A stretch of DNA of 64,000 bases from an uncultured Lachnospiraceae bacterium (GTDB taxonomy: Bacteria > Bacillota > Clostridia > Lachnospirales > Lachnospiraceae), in contig CANREG010000001.1 in NCBI GenBank assembly GCA_947629565.1, positions 1 to 64,000 of the forward strand, written 5' to 3'. The position numbers were made by a program, and so were the translations under genes. Below are positions 38,458 to 47,885 of the stretch, in pieces. Positions within the stretch are counted from its first letter, which is position 1, and every line of letters starts with the position of its first letter. The notes under the pieces are model-generated. The model had not been told where the DNA came from and made no database searches. It saw nothing but the letters and a program-made list of their open reading frames with translations.

Positions 38458-38643
38458 ATGGGCGGTGTAGGAAGCGGCAGGCGGCCAAGGGACAAGAGTA
38501 AGGTGTCGATTAAGGAATACAGGGAACGCCAAAAACGAAAGCAAAAAGCAAAGCAGTTGGAACAGCCGGAAGGAAGACTGTTTTCGGGCCCGGCGCATGT
38601 AGAAGAAATCAGGACATCAAGTGCAGTCAGATTTAAAGGATAG
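38458..38643 (+). CDS. Small basic hypothetical protein
   Basis: MGGVGSGRRPRDKSKVSIKEYRERQKRKQKAKQLEQPEGR; ATG 1 nt after upstream stop. Confidence 0.55.
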   Translation: MGGVGSGRRPRDKSKVSIKEYRERQKRKQKAKQLEQPEGRLFSGPAHVEEIRTSSAVRFKG

Positions 38644-38654
38644 GAGGGATATTG

Positions 38655-39118
38655 TGAAAAAAGAGACACAGGAGACAGTCTGTCATATTTGTGTGGCTAT
38701 GGTAATCACAGGGATTGTGATAACAATTACAACGGCGGTACCGGCTGTCATATGGACAGGCTTTGGTATAGCGGCAGCGGGAATAGGAATAGGGGCGCTG
38801 GTTTCGGCATTTACACCAACGAGTGCAGAAGATAAAGCGCCTGACTGGGAAATGATGGACAGTGAAGATTTAAAAACCGGTAAATTCAATTATATGTATG
38901 ATCCGGAATATCCTTTTGACCGGTTCATAAAGGAAGAATATTCTCTTTCGCTGCCGGAGCTGATTCCGTCTGTCAATAAGCTGGAATCAAAAAAATTATT
39001 TATGCAAATACAGTACGAGCTCTACAAGCTTCGCGCCAAAGGCCGGAAGACACAGACATTTGCCCAGGTGATGGAGCTGCTGCAGGAAGGAGAAAAAACG
39101 GATGGACAAAGAACTTAG
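38655..39118 (+). CDS. Hypothetical membrane protein
   Basis: Hydrophobic CHICVAMVITGIVITITTAVPAVIWTGFGIAAAGIGIGALVSAF; alternative-start codon (GTG ~38655). Confidence 0.6.
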
Positions 39119-39286
39119 ACAACCAGACCATCAGCAGGAGGCGGTTATATTTGCAAACGGTTTAAATTCACGGAACTGGTTTGTAAAGTCCGACGATGGA
39201 AAAAAAATAACAATTGTGTATAAGTATGGGAAATCAAAAAAAGAGCTGGACAAAAAAATTAATATATGGGGAAGGAGTGAGAAACC

Positions 39287-39442
39287 ATGCCATATGGGAA
39301 AAGCAGGAAATATTTAACCAAGGCCGATAAAGAAAGAATTAAGGAGCTGGCAAGCAAGGGAACGCCACCGGCATTGATTGCCGAATGGTACGATTTAAGC
39401 GAATTTACAGTACGTAAGATAGCCGGCCTGCTGGGGGAATAA
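39287..39442 (+). CDS. Small HTH-like protein (51 aa)
   Basis: MPYGKSRKYLTKADKERIKELASKGTPPALIAEWYDLSEFTVRKIAGLLGE; GAAGGAGTGAG RBS. Confidence 0.65.
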   Translation: MPYGKSRKYLTKADKERIKELASKGTPPALIAEWYDLSEFTVRKIAGLLGE

Positions 39443-39451
39443 GAAAAACGC

Positions 39452-39582
39452 CGGTTACAAGAACCGACGCCCTTCCATGCATAATGTATATATCCAATAC
39501 AAATTATAACATATGCATGGATTAAAGGCAAGCTGAATCGTTGAAAAAAAACAAGAAAAATCAAGGGTTTATGCTTGCCTTT
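39452..39582. promoter_or_regulatory. Cluster of three inverted repeats upstream of Rep (candidate replication origin)
   Basis: CGGTT-ACAAG-AACCG (39452-39466); CCATGCATA...TATGCATGG (39475-39520); AAAGGCAAGC...GCTTGCCTTT (39524-39582). Confidence 0.55.
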
Positions 39583-39625
39583 ACAGCTCGGTAAAGTAAT
39601 TATCTTTAGAACCAAAGGAGACAAA

Positions 39626-40387
39626 ATGCCATATTGGAAATTAGTATGGCGTGGTGGAACAGTAGTTGAAGTTATGAAGTATCATTCTGCCAGGTATCCA
39701 TGCATAGGGGAACGCAGAGGGAAAAGACAGAAGGAATCTACGTTGACGCAAATTAAGGTCAATATCAGGTTAGCTACCCGCAACCTGAGGTGGCTGATGA
39801 ATGCAAACTTCTGTGACGACGATTACCTTGTGACGCTGGACTACAAAAAGGATATGCGTCCGGCATCCAGTCAGGCCATGCAGGGAGACATGAGCAGATG
39901 TTTGAGAAAGCTTCGTAAGGCATATAAGAAGGAGGGTGTACCGCTTAAGTATATCTATGTCAAGGAGCGGGGGCCAAGAGGGGCAGCCCATATACATATG
40001 ATGCTGTCCGAGTGCGGTACCCGGAACATAGCCCGCATCCTGAAGGAGTGCTGGGACAAGGGTGGAATCCACATAGACCCGCTGAATACAGATGGGCAAT
40101 ATGCCAAGGTGGCGGAATACTTTGAAAAATATGCAAATAAAACCATTGAGACGGACGGGGAACTGATAGGCAAGAGGTACTATCCCTCGCGGAACCTGAT
40201 CCGGCCGGAACCGGTCAAGAAAATCATCAGGGGTGTAAATACATATTATGAGAATATCAGGGTACCGGAAGGGTACTACCTAGAAAAAGACTCTGTGATA
40301 TCCGGTAAGACAATGGAAGGGTATGATTACTTTTCCTACACGCTACATAAGCTGGAACAAATTAATACGGTAAGAAAGAGGGAATAA
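39626..40387 (+). CDS. HUH-type rolling-circle replication initiator (Rep)
   Basis: HUH-like GAAHIHMMLS and downstream YAKVAEYFEKYANK (YxxxK-like) motif; ~253 aa; AAAGGAG RBS. Confidence 0.75.
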   Translation: MPYWKLVWRGGTVVEVMKYHSARYPCIGERRGKRQKESTLTQIKVNIRLATRNLRWLMNANFCDDDYLVTLDYKKDMRPASSQAMQGDMSRCLRKLRKAYKKEGVPLKYIYVKERGPRGAAHIHMMLSECGTRNIARILKECWDKGGIHIDPLNTDGQYAKVAEYFEKYANKTIETDGELIGKRYYPSRNLIRPEPVKKIIRGVNTYYENIRVPEGYYLEKDSVISGKTMEGYDYFSYTLHKLEQINTVRKRE

Positions 40388-40391
40388 AACA

Positions 40392-40931
40392 GTGATAGCA
40401 TATAAGGCTTTTAGTGAGGACCTATCCAGCAGGATGGGGAAAAAATTTGTATATGAACCGGGGAAAAAATACAAGGAAGATGAGGCGAACAGGTATCAGA
40501 ATGGATTTCACTGTTGTGAAAATCCACTGGACTGCTTTAATTACTACGGGATTCACCGGACAGACCGGTATTTTGAAGTAGAAATAGGCGGGGATATGGA
40601 TGAGGTGGAGGGAGATTCGGCCATAGCAGCGACGGAAATAAGGCTGCTTAAGGAATTAACGCTTAAAGAAATGGTAGAGGCAGGAATAGAGTATGAGATA
40701 AATCACCCGGAACTGTCTGGAACAGCACACATTAAGCAAGATACAGCTGAGGCAGAGGATTATGGCATAGCCATAGCCAAAGGCGCCAACCCGAAGGTCA
40801 AGGGCGGCATGGATTCTGTCATCGCTATGATATGGGAACAGGAAGGAGTGATAACAGGCGTATGGATCGGACAGGTAGATGGCAAAGAGATAGAAGAAAA
40901 CCAGTGGTACCAGTTAGAGGAGGTGCAGTAG
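40392..40931 (+). CDS. DUF7666-like phage protein
   Basis: MIAYKAFSEDLSSRMGKKFVYEPGKKYKEDE..RYQNGFHCCENPLDCFNYY....RYFEVEIGGDMDE. Confidence 0.65.
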   Translation: MIAYKAFSEDLSSRMGKKFVYEPGKKYKEDEANRYQNGFHCCENPLDCFNYYGIHRTDRYFEVEIGGDMDEVEGDSAIAATEIRLLKELTLKEMVEAGIEYEINHPELSGTAHIKQDTAEAEDYGIAIAKGANPKVKGGMDSVIAMIWEQEGVITGVWIGQVDGKEIEENQWYQLEEVQ

Positions 40932-40932
40932 A

Positions 40933-43005
40933 GTGAATAAAAAACTGATTGAAAGCACGAAACCGCCAGAGGCAGCGGGAATGGGAAAGCAAATGACAGT
41001 CCAGGTGATAGAAGATGTGTTAGTCCTTAACCTGTACCAGGACAAGCAGCTGCAATACAGGTATGCAATTAACAAGGAAGGGACACAGTATGCATCATTA
41101 AGAGACCATAAATGGGGAAGAAAAGCATTACAAACCATAGCGTCTGGCAGTGCGTATTACTGTACAATATCGGATGTTGAAGAATATAAGATACAGAATG
41201 TATCCCAAAAGAAGTTGCTACTGGACTTTTGCAGTAGTAAGACAGTGTTCCAAGCATACAGACTGATAGAACACTATGAATATCAGGTTCGGAGTGAAAA
41301 ACGGGAAAGGGAAACGGAGCGTAAAGGGGAGAGAATAAATAAGATAATAGATTCGCTGCAATATGTTCCGGAAGGAATTGAAAGCTGGGCAGTAATGGAG
41401 GTGTTTACAGAACGGTATATGTTTTTCAATAGGGAAAAGAACGTGTATCAATGTACGGCCTGTGGGAAAACGCATCATTTCAAAAGAAAAATCAGACATA
41501 ACGAGATTGTTAGATGTACCCGGACAGATACAGATGTGATGGTCAAAAAGAGAAAGGGTACATTATACCAAAGCCGGAGTGAGCAGGTTGCGATTATCAA
41601 TAAGATACCCGGCAAAGACATGATGGCAACCCAGCTATGGGAGATAAGATGTACGTGGAAAGAATGCCGCCAGACTGTGGAATGTGCCCTTGAACCTAAT
41701 ATCGTAATGATTAAAGAACCGGACAAAGTAACAAAGACGTATTTTTTACAAAGCAATCATTTTGGATTCGGCGCATACTATTGGGACACAAATGCATATC
41801 CGAAGCAGCAGTTTATATATAAGCATCTGTATGCTCCGAATATAGTGCAGGAGGTAAGGGGTACTCCGTTTGAGCCAGTAGGATATATATTGCAAGAACT
41901 CCATAAAAAACAGTGGGATTTAAACTATAGTATAGTTATAGACCGATATAAGAGCATTGGGAAACTAGAATACCTGATCAAGGCAGGACTAAAATCCATC
42001 ACAAAAGATGTAATAAGCATGATGAATTATTATGACAGACCGTTTGGAGAATATGTGATGCACACACATAAATATGTTATGTCAGCAAATACGATAGACA
42101 GGTTTTTGGATATATCCATGCAGAGGGTCGCCCGGCTGAAAAAATATTCAGGAGGTCCAATATTCCTGGAGTGGTTACAGTGGGAAGAAAAGAACGGGAA
42201 AAAGGTCAAAGACGGTGTGATTGCATTTTTTCAGGATAACGGAATAAAGACTGATGATTATGATTTTATCGCAGACAGAATGTCGCCGGAACAATTTGCA
42301 AATTATCTAAAAAAACAGAGCAGCATGACCAATGGCGAGAAGTCGCCATTGGGAATATTAAATGACTGGGAAGATTATTTGGAGATGTCAGAGGAGCTGG
42401 AATATGATGTGAATGATGAAATTGTGTATAAGCCAAGGGACTTGGAACTGCGGCACAATCAGAGGGTTATGCAGCTGATCGAAAAGAAAGATGAGATAGA
42501 GGTAAAGAAGATAAAAGAAAAGTTTCCGGATGCCGAGCCGTTCTTGAAGCAGTGTAAGTCAAAATACGAATACAGCAGCGGGATATATCGTGTAATCGTT
42601 CCAGATACCATTATGGAAATCAGGAAAGACGGGAATTATTTAAAGCATTGTGTAGCTTCATCGGAACGCTATTACGACAGGATTAACCGCCATGAAAGCT
42701 TTATTGCCTTTGTCAGAAAGACAGAGGAGCCTGACACGCCGTTCTACACGCTGGAGATTGAGCCGGGAGGCAACATCCGACAGCAGAGGACATTTTATAA
42801 CAGACAAACCGGTTTAGAAGAAATAAAGGGATTCTTAAAGGAATACCAAAGGCATTTGAAACGACACCTAACCAAGGAAGACAGACAGATGGCCCAGACG
42901 AGTACAAGGCTGCATCTGTCAAATCTGAAGATGTTAAAGGCCAGCAAGGTAGACCGGGATAATGAACTAGCAGAAATATTAGAAACTGACTACATGGCAG
43001 TATAG
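40933..43005 (+). CDS. PcfJ-like protein
   Basis: 690 aa; CTACGKTHHFKRKIRH; C-terminal IMEIRKDGNYLKHCVASSERYYDRINRHESFIAFVRKTEEPDTPFYTLEIEPGGNIRQQRTFYNRQ. Confidence 0.8.
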   Translation: MNKKLIESTKPPEAAGMGKQMTVQVIEDVLVLNLYQDKQLQYRYAINKEGTQYASLRDHKWGRKALQTIASGSAYYCTISDVEEYKIQNVSQKKLLLDFCSSKTVFQAYRLIEHYEYQVRSEKRERETERKGERINKIIDSLQYVPEGIESWAVMEVFTERYMFFNREKNVYQCTACGKTHHFKRKIRHNEIVRCTRTDTDVMVKKRKGTLYQSRSEQVAIINKIPGKDMMATQLWEIRCTWKECRQTVECALEPNIVMIKEPDKVTKTYFLQSNHFGFGAYYWDTNAYPKQQFIYKHLYAPNIVQEVRGTPFEPVGYILQELHKKQWDLNYSIVIDRYKSIGKLEYLIKAGLKSITKDVISMMNYYDRPFGEYVMHTHKYVMSANTIDRFLDISMQRVARLKKYSGGPIFLEWLQWEEKNGKKVKDGVIAFFQDNGIKTDDYDFIADRMSPEQFANYLKKQSSMTNGEKSPLGILNDWEDYLEMSEELEYDVNDEIVYKPRDLELRHNQRVMQLIEKKDEIEVKKIKEKFPDAEPFLKQCKSKYEYSSGIYRVIVPDTIMEIRKDGNYLKHCVASSERYYDRINRHESFIAFVRKTEEPDTPFYTLEIEPGGNIRQQRTFYNRQTGLEEIKGFLKEYQRHLKRHLTKEDRQMAQTSTRLHLSNLKMLKASKVDRDNELAEILETDYMAV

Positions 43006-43019
43006 AAGGAGGAATTGTT

Positions 43020-43556
43020 ATGAAGTATAAGTATGGTGAGATGGACAGCGCAGAGGAAATCAACAAGAAAGCTGCCGAGCTTAAGGCAGCGGGAGACAGA
43101 GAGGGAGTCGGTATTCTGGCAAAGGAAAACGGAATTGACAAGGATATGGCAGACGCCTTCTGGGATGGATATGTGGATTTGATTTGTGACATTCAGACAG
43201 CCGCAGCGGGAAAGCTGGATGTGGAAATTGCAGAATACAGCAAGATGTATGTGGCTAACGCCATGGAGGTAGCGGAAGCATTGAAAAGCCTTACCATGCA
43301 GGAGAAGGTGGTATATTCCATACATAAGGCTGGCGTGGATATGGATATTGACTGTACAGGGGAAGAGCTGGCGGCGGCCATCCGGCAGAAAAGGAAAAGC
43401 CTAAATGACATATGCGCAAAGGTATTTAAGAAAGCTGGGGAGATTCATGCATCCGGGACACCGGCATCCGCTATGGTCGTGCCTATGGTTATATATGAGT
43501 ATATAACAGCAGAAAAGGAGATAAAGAAGAAAGGAGATAAGAAGAATGGAAAATAA
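43020..43556 (+). CDS. PcfK-like / hypothetical phage protein
   Basis: Directly downstream of PcfJ-like gene; MKYKYGEMDSAEEINKKAAELKAAGDREGVGILAKENGIDKDMADAFWDGYVDLICD. Confidence 0.55.
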   Translation: MKYKYGEMDSAEEINKKAAELKAAGDREGVGILAKENGIDKDMADAFWDGYVDLICDIQTAAAGKLDVEIAEYSKMYVANAMEVAEALKSLTMQEKVVYSIHKAGVDMDIDCTGEELAAAIRQKRKSLNDICAKVFKKAGEIHASGTPASAMVVPMVIYEYITAEKEIKKKGDKKNGK

Positions 43557-45003
43557 TCTTTTAGATTTGGGATATGGAGAAATCAAAACGGAAATCAGGA
43601 ACAACATTAGCAATATGGTGTTAAGCTTTATCGATGTCGGATACTGGCTAAAACAGATTAGAGATAAAGAGCTTTTCAAAGAAGACGGATACAAAAATGT
43701 ATATGATATGGCGCAGGTAGAATTTAACATGTCGAGGACAGTGGTATCCCGGTTTATGAGCATCAATGACAAGTATTCCGTTGGTGGGAACAGCCGGGAG
43801 CTCTTGGAACAGTTTCAAGGATTTGGAAAATCGGCATTAACTGAAATGCTATCCCTGCCGGTTGAAGATTATGAATTATTGACGCCGGATACAAAGGTGG
43901 AAGATATCCGGGAACTGAAGGAAGCAGAACGGAAGGTTCAGGAAGAGCAGGACAGCCAGGTAGAAGGGCAGATGAATATACTGAATGATATGCCGGACAT
44001 TGTTCCGGAGGCTGACAAGCCTGCAAAGAAGGAGGCAGATATATCAGAAGCCATAAGGGAACTGTTCCGGCCAAGGGAAATGAAGGAATATCTGGATAAG
44101 CTGGTCAACATGGATCCGGAATCCAATGCTATGGATTGGTGGGTGGCAGACTTCAATTCGTCCGGAAACCGGACATTTAAGCATATTCCGTTCTTTTTGT
44201 TCTTTTATGGCAGGGAAGAGGGCCTGAAGATTAAGAATATATTTCAAAACACAATAGAAAAAAAGACGTATCAAGACTTTTATTACATGGTCCGGGCAGC
44301 TTATCCGCAGGAGACGGTAAGGGGGACAGATGTATGGATGCAGGCATACGGGGAAGAATGGAAAAAACAGCAGGAGCAGGAAGCGGCAGAGCAGGAAAAA
44401 GCAGCCGCCAGAGAAGAAAAGCCAAAAAAGAAGGAAAAAAGTTCCAAAAAGGTTGATTCCATTCAATCTCCCGCAGTTTTGGAGAAAGAAAAAAAAGCGC
44501 CGGAAACCGCAGAAAACTGTGAGAATCAGGTGGAAACTTTGTCGAATGAGGCAGAAAAAGCAGATGCAGAGCCACAAAAAACAGAGGAAGAAAAGCCGGA
44601 AAGTGTTGATTTCATTCAATCTGACGACAATTCGGAGGACCAAGAAAAAGGTTTGTGCGATATCGCACAAGCCGGGTATAACATCTGGCTGCCTGTGGCG
44701 CCGGGAGGATATTTATATTTGGTCACAACCAGGGCGGTTGATATTGATACATTGGAATATGTGGTGGAAGAAATCAAGGTATACATATACGAAATCAGAG
44801 CAAACAGAATACAACTAAGGTATTTTAGACCAAACGCCAAAGATAGTGAGGCAACGTTGTATTGCCGGGAACCGGCTGAATTGTATGAAGAATTAAAGGA
44901 AAACGATATATATATGAACAAAGAAGAGGCCGAGAAAGTGTGCACACACAGAAATGAAACAGTACTGCTCAAAACAGAATATGAAGATGATGAGGAGATT
45001 TAA
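43546..45003 (+). CDS. Large phage protein with N-terminal HTH-like region (ParB-HTH/DUF3102-like?)
   Basis: IGYWLKQIRDKELF-type ...GYKNVYDMAQVEFNMSRTVVSRFMSINDKYS helical region, then acidic/Lys linker and small C-terminal domain. Confidence 0.55.
   Translation: MENNLLDLGYGEIKTEIRNNISNMVLSFIDVGYWLKQIRDKELFKEDGYKNVYDMAQVEFNMSRTVVSRFMSINDKYSVGGNSRELLEQFQGFGKSALTEMLSLPVEDYELLTPDTKVEDIRELKEAERKVQEEQDSQVEGQMNILNDMPDIVPEADKPAKKEADISEAIRELFRPREMKEYLDKLVNMDPESNAMDWWVADFNSSGNRTFKHIPFFLFFYGREEGLKIKNIFQNTIEKKTYQDFYYMVRAAYPQETVRGTDVWMQAYGEEWKKQQEQEAAEQEKAAAREEKPKKKEKSSKKVDSIQSPAVLEKEKKAPETAENCENQVETLSNEAEKADAEPQKTEEEKPESVDFIQSDDNSEDQEKGLCDIAQAGYNIWLPVAPGGYLYLVTTRAVDIDTLEYVVEEIKVYIYEIRANRIQLRYFRPNAKDSEATLYCREPAELYEELKENDIYMNKEEAEKVCTHRNETVLLKTEYEDDEEI
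44654..44669. promoter_or_regulatory. 16-bp perfect palindrome TGTGCGATATCGCACA, copy 2 (inside ORF 43546-45003)
   Basis: Direct reading; extends to 18-bp TTGTGCGATATCGCACAA. Confidence 0.85.
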
Positions 45004-45004
45004 G

Positions 45005-45817
45005 ATGGGAAAAGCAGTGTGCAAATACCCCGGTGCTAAGTGGAGTATAGCGGATTGGATTATAAGTTTTTTTCCGGCACATCACAGCTATTTGGAGCCA
45101 TTTTTTGGGAGTGGCGCGGTACTTTTTAATAAACCGCGCTCACATATTGAGACGATCAATGACCTGGATGGAAATGTAGTTAATTTATTTGAATGTATCC
45201 GTTCCGATCCGGAAAGACTGGCCAGAGCAATTTATATGACACCATACGCCAGAGAAGTCTATGATCGGGCATTTAAAGAAGTGCCGGAGGATAAATTTGA
45301 AAGAGCGCTAAATTTTTACATCAGGTTAAACATGGGGCACGGCTTCAGAACCACTGGTGAGAAGGTTGGTTGGAAAAATGATGTGCAGGGAAGGGAACGA
45401 TCTTACGCAGCGCAAGATTGGTGCAATCTTCCGGAAAAAATTATGCAGACGGCAGAACGTCTGAGGGGAGTGCAGATAGAAAATAGGCCGGCTGTGGAAA
45501 TTATTCAAAAATTCAATTATGAGAATGTGTTGATATACTGCGATCCTCCATATATGCTGGAAACCCGGAACAGGAAACAGTATAAATGCGAGATGGATGA
45601 GACAGATCATGAAGAGCTATTGGAATTGCTGCTGAACCACAAAGGACCTGTGATTATCAGCGGATATGAGACAGAACTTTATAACAATATGCTGGCCGGA
45701 TGGAATAAAAAAGAGACAACAACATATTCCCAGGTGTGTTCTAAAAAGAAGGAAGTCCTTTGGATGAATTACGAACCACCGGAGAAACAGCTGACATTTG
45801 AAGATTTATGGGGGTGA
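45005..45817 (+). CDS. DNA adenine methyltransferase, D12 class (Dam-like)
   Basis: CKYPGAKWSIADWIISFFPAHHSYLEPFFGSGAVLFNKPRSHIETINDLDGNVVNLF; CDPPYMLETR (DPPY). Confidence 0.93.
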   Translation: MGKAVCKYPGAKWSIADWIISFFPAHHSYLEPFFGSGAVLFNKPRSHIETINDLDGNVVNLFECIRSDPERLARAIYMTPYAREVYDRAFKEVPEDKFERALNFYIRLNMGHGFRTTGEKVGWKNDVQGRERSYAAQDWCNLPEKIMQTAERLRGVQIENRPAVEIIQKFNYENVLIYCDPPYMLETRNRKQYKCEMDETDHEELLELLLNHKGPVIISGYETELYNNMLAGWNKKETTTYSQVCSKKKEVLWMNYEPPEKQLTFEDLWG

Positions 45818-45820
45818 GAT

Positions 45821-46015
45821 ATGAAAGCATTATATACAATCTTAGGATATATCATCTGGAATCAGGTAATGGAGGTTGTGAAAAAAATCCAAAACTTGCG
45901 AGATGAAGAATTTAACAGATTGGTACAGAGTGTAGGACCAGAGGAAAAGCGTATGGCTATGAAAATTAGAGATTTAAAGGAGAATGGGCATGGATATTCA
46001 AGAAAAAATTATTGA
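45821..46015 (+). CDS. Hypothetical phage protein
   Basis: ATG right after dam stop. Confidence 0.5.
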   Translation: MKALYTILGYIIWNQVMEVVKKIQNLRDEEFNRLVQSVGPEEKRMAMKIRDLKENGHGYSRKNY

Positions 46016-46247
46016 AGATGTATTAAAAGATAGAAAGTGGCAGGTTGAAAAGCGGGGAGAACAAAACCATAACGCTTATGTTTGGGCAACAATAATTGGA
46101 ACGGAATATGGAGAAATGTGCAAAGCATTAAACGATAACTCAACACCAAAAAGTGAACAATATATTTATTGGAGAGTTATACACATTATGGCAATCTGCA
46201 TGGCAATGCTGGAGTGTATAGAAAAGAATCGGAGGAAAGGGAAATGA
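45990..46247 (+). CDS. MazG/DUF550-like small protein
   Basis: NHNAYVWATIIGTEYGEMCKALND...WRVIHIMAICMAMLECIEK. Confidence 0.55.
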   Translation: MDIQEKIIEDVLKDRKWQVEKRGEQNHNAYVWATIIGTEYGEMCKALNDNSTPKSEQYIYWRVIHIMAICMAMLECIEKNRRKGK

Positions 46248-46471
46248 GCATAAAAAATAAGGAACTAATCAAACTAGCACAGAAAATCAAAAATGAGATA
46301 AGCTGCGTAAACTGTAAGTATTGCAATCAGAGGGCTTATTACGGCGGAAAGTGGTACTGTTCTCATCCGGATAGCAAAATTGGAAAAGCAGCTGAAATTG
46401 AAAAATGTTTTGTGAGAAAAGATTCAGTAGGAGGTTTAATTTATGGTAATAGAGGATTTAACAAAGAGTGA
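46244..46471 (+). CDS. Small Cys-rich hypothetical protein
   Basis: CVNCKYCNQRAYYGGKWYCSHPDSKIGKAAEIEKCF. Confidence 0.55.
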   Translation: MSIKNKELIKLAQKIKNEISCVNCKYCNQRAYYGGKWYCSHPDSKIGKAAEIEKCFVRKDSVGGLIYGNRGFNKE

Positions 46472-46766
46472 AGAACTGGTAATGAAAGCAATCTGGGATT
46501 GCAAAAAGGAACCGGTATTGTCAGATGTGGTTGACCGAGTGAACGGATCTTACGGTAAGGACTGGCGGCCACAGACGGTGTCTACTTTCCTGGCGAAGCT
46601 GGTGCGGAAGAATTATCTTAAGATGCAGCGGGACGGAAAAATTTATACATATAAGGTGCTGATTTCGGAAAAAGAGTATAGAGAAAAGCTATGTAAACAT
46701 CTGGTAAGTTTTTGGTATGGGGATAATCTTAATGGTTTAATTAAAGAGCTAAATGGGGGGAATTGA
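46443..46766 (+). CDS. BlaI/MecI/CopY-family transcriptional repressor
   Basis: LTKSEELVMKAIWDCKKEPVLSDVVDRVNGSYGKDWRPQTVSTFLAKLVRKNYLKMQRDGKIYTYKVLISEKEY. Confidence 0.87.
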   Translation: MVIEDLTKSEELVMKAIWDCKKEPVLSDVVDRVNGSYGKDWRPQTVSTFLAKLVRKNYLKMQRDGKIYTYKVLISEKEYREKLCKHLVSFWYGDNLNGLIKELNGGN

Positions 46767-46773
46767 AGGAAGA

Positions 46774-47094
46774 ATGATGCGTGATATTGATAAAATGATT
46801 GAACGGCTTCTGGATATGGAGCTTGTCGGAAAAGATAATGAGGTTATCTTTACAGATGCGGCCAAAATGCTTATTCATAAAATATCGAAGGAATGCTCGA
46901 AGCTTATCATCGTCCTGAATAACGAGGATCGAATGGAAGAATACGGAAAAGGTCTGTCTGCAGAGGATGTATATGTGGATATGCTGAATAAAATCGTAGA
47001 AGCTCCAACAAAAATGCATATGAGAATGTCAGCCATAATGTTAATTCCGGTTATTGATAAAAAACTAAGAGAGGAGGAAAAAACTATTGAGTGA
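46774..47094 (+). CDS. Hypothetical phage protein
   Basis: MMRDIDKMIERLLDMELVGKDNEVIFTDAAKMLIHKISKECSKL. Confidence 0.6.
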   Translation: MMRDIDKMIERLLDMELVGKDNEVIFTDAAKMLIHKISKECSKLIIVLNNEDRMEEYGKGLSAEDVYVDMLNKIVEAPTKMHMRMSAIMLIPVIDKKLREEEKTIE

Positions 47095-47872
47095 TAGAAA
47101 AGTAACATCAACAGAAATTAAGTTGGCCCTGGCAAAATATCATCCTAAAGATTTTTTTGTCACGGAGTGCAAAACGGATTCTACATATTTTGCGGGACCA
47201 CAGGGATTATTGATATTTGACGGATTGGCAGTTACCAGAAGCTACACAAGCCCATGCGTAACTGGCTATGAGATAAAAGTCAGCAGGAGTGATTTTCAGA
47301 GGGACAATAAGTACCACCTGTATCTACAATATTGCAATGAGTTCTATTTTGTAGTACCCGCCGGACTGCTCAAAAAAGAGGAAATTCCGGACGATATGGG
47401 ACTAATTTACTATTATCCGGAAACAGGAAAGCTGCTGAAAAAGAAGAAAGCTCTATATCGGCAGATCGAGGAACCGGTTGGGGTATATAAGTATATTATT
47501 TTCAGTAGATTAGATCCGGAGAGGACACCATTTTATGAGAGCAAGGCCGAGTATGCGGCGGCATACTTGCAAGACGCAGCAGACAAGGAAGCTATAGGCA
47601 GACGCTTAGGAAGCAAAATGGCGCGAGAACTTTCAGATGCCTATTGTCGCTTGGATGTGTTGAAAAATACAGAGGACAAACTAAAGTTGTTGGATAGCCT
47701 ATTGAAAGTCATGGAAGATAATGGGATAAACTGCTGGAGTTATGAAAAATATGCTGACAAACTGAATGCAGCTTTACAAAACAAGATGGATCCAGATAGT
47801 TTAAAATATCTGAAACAGAATTTGAATGGAGCACTGAACATTGTTACTCGCATGGAGAATGGATTGATTTAA
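47087..47872 (+). CDS. MmcB-like putative DNA repair/nuclease-fold protein
   Basis: LALAKYHPKDFFVTECKTDSTYFAGPQGLLIFDGLAVTRSYTSPCVTGYEIKVSRSDFQRDNKYHLYLQYCNEFYFVVP. Confidence 0.65.
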   Translation: MSDRKVTSTEIKLALAKYHPKDFFVTECKTDSTYFAGPQGLLIFDGLAVTRSYTSPCVTGYEIKVSRSDFQRDNKYHLYLQYCNEFYFVVPAGLLKKEEIPDDMGLIYYYPETGKLLKKKKALYRQIEEPVGVYKYIIFSRLDPERTPFYESKAEYAAAYLQDAADKEAIGRRLGSKMARELSDAYCRLDVLKNTEDKLKLLDSLLKVMEDNGINCWSYEKYADKLNAALQNKMDPDSLKYLKQNLNGALNIVTRMENGLI

Positions 47873-47885
47873 AGGAGCTTCGGAA

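Noticed and set aside
44330-44818. 162-aa plus-strand ORF rich in Lys/Arg
   Set aside because: Alternative frame of the Glu/Lys-rich linker of 43546-45003; no independent RBS or domain.
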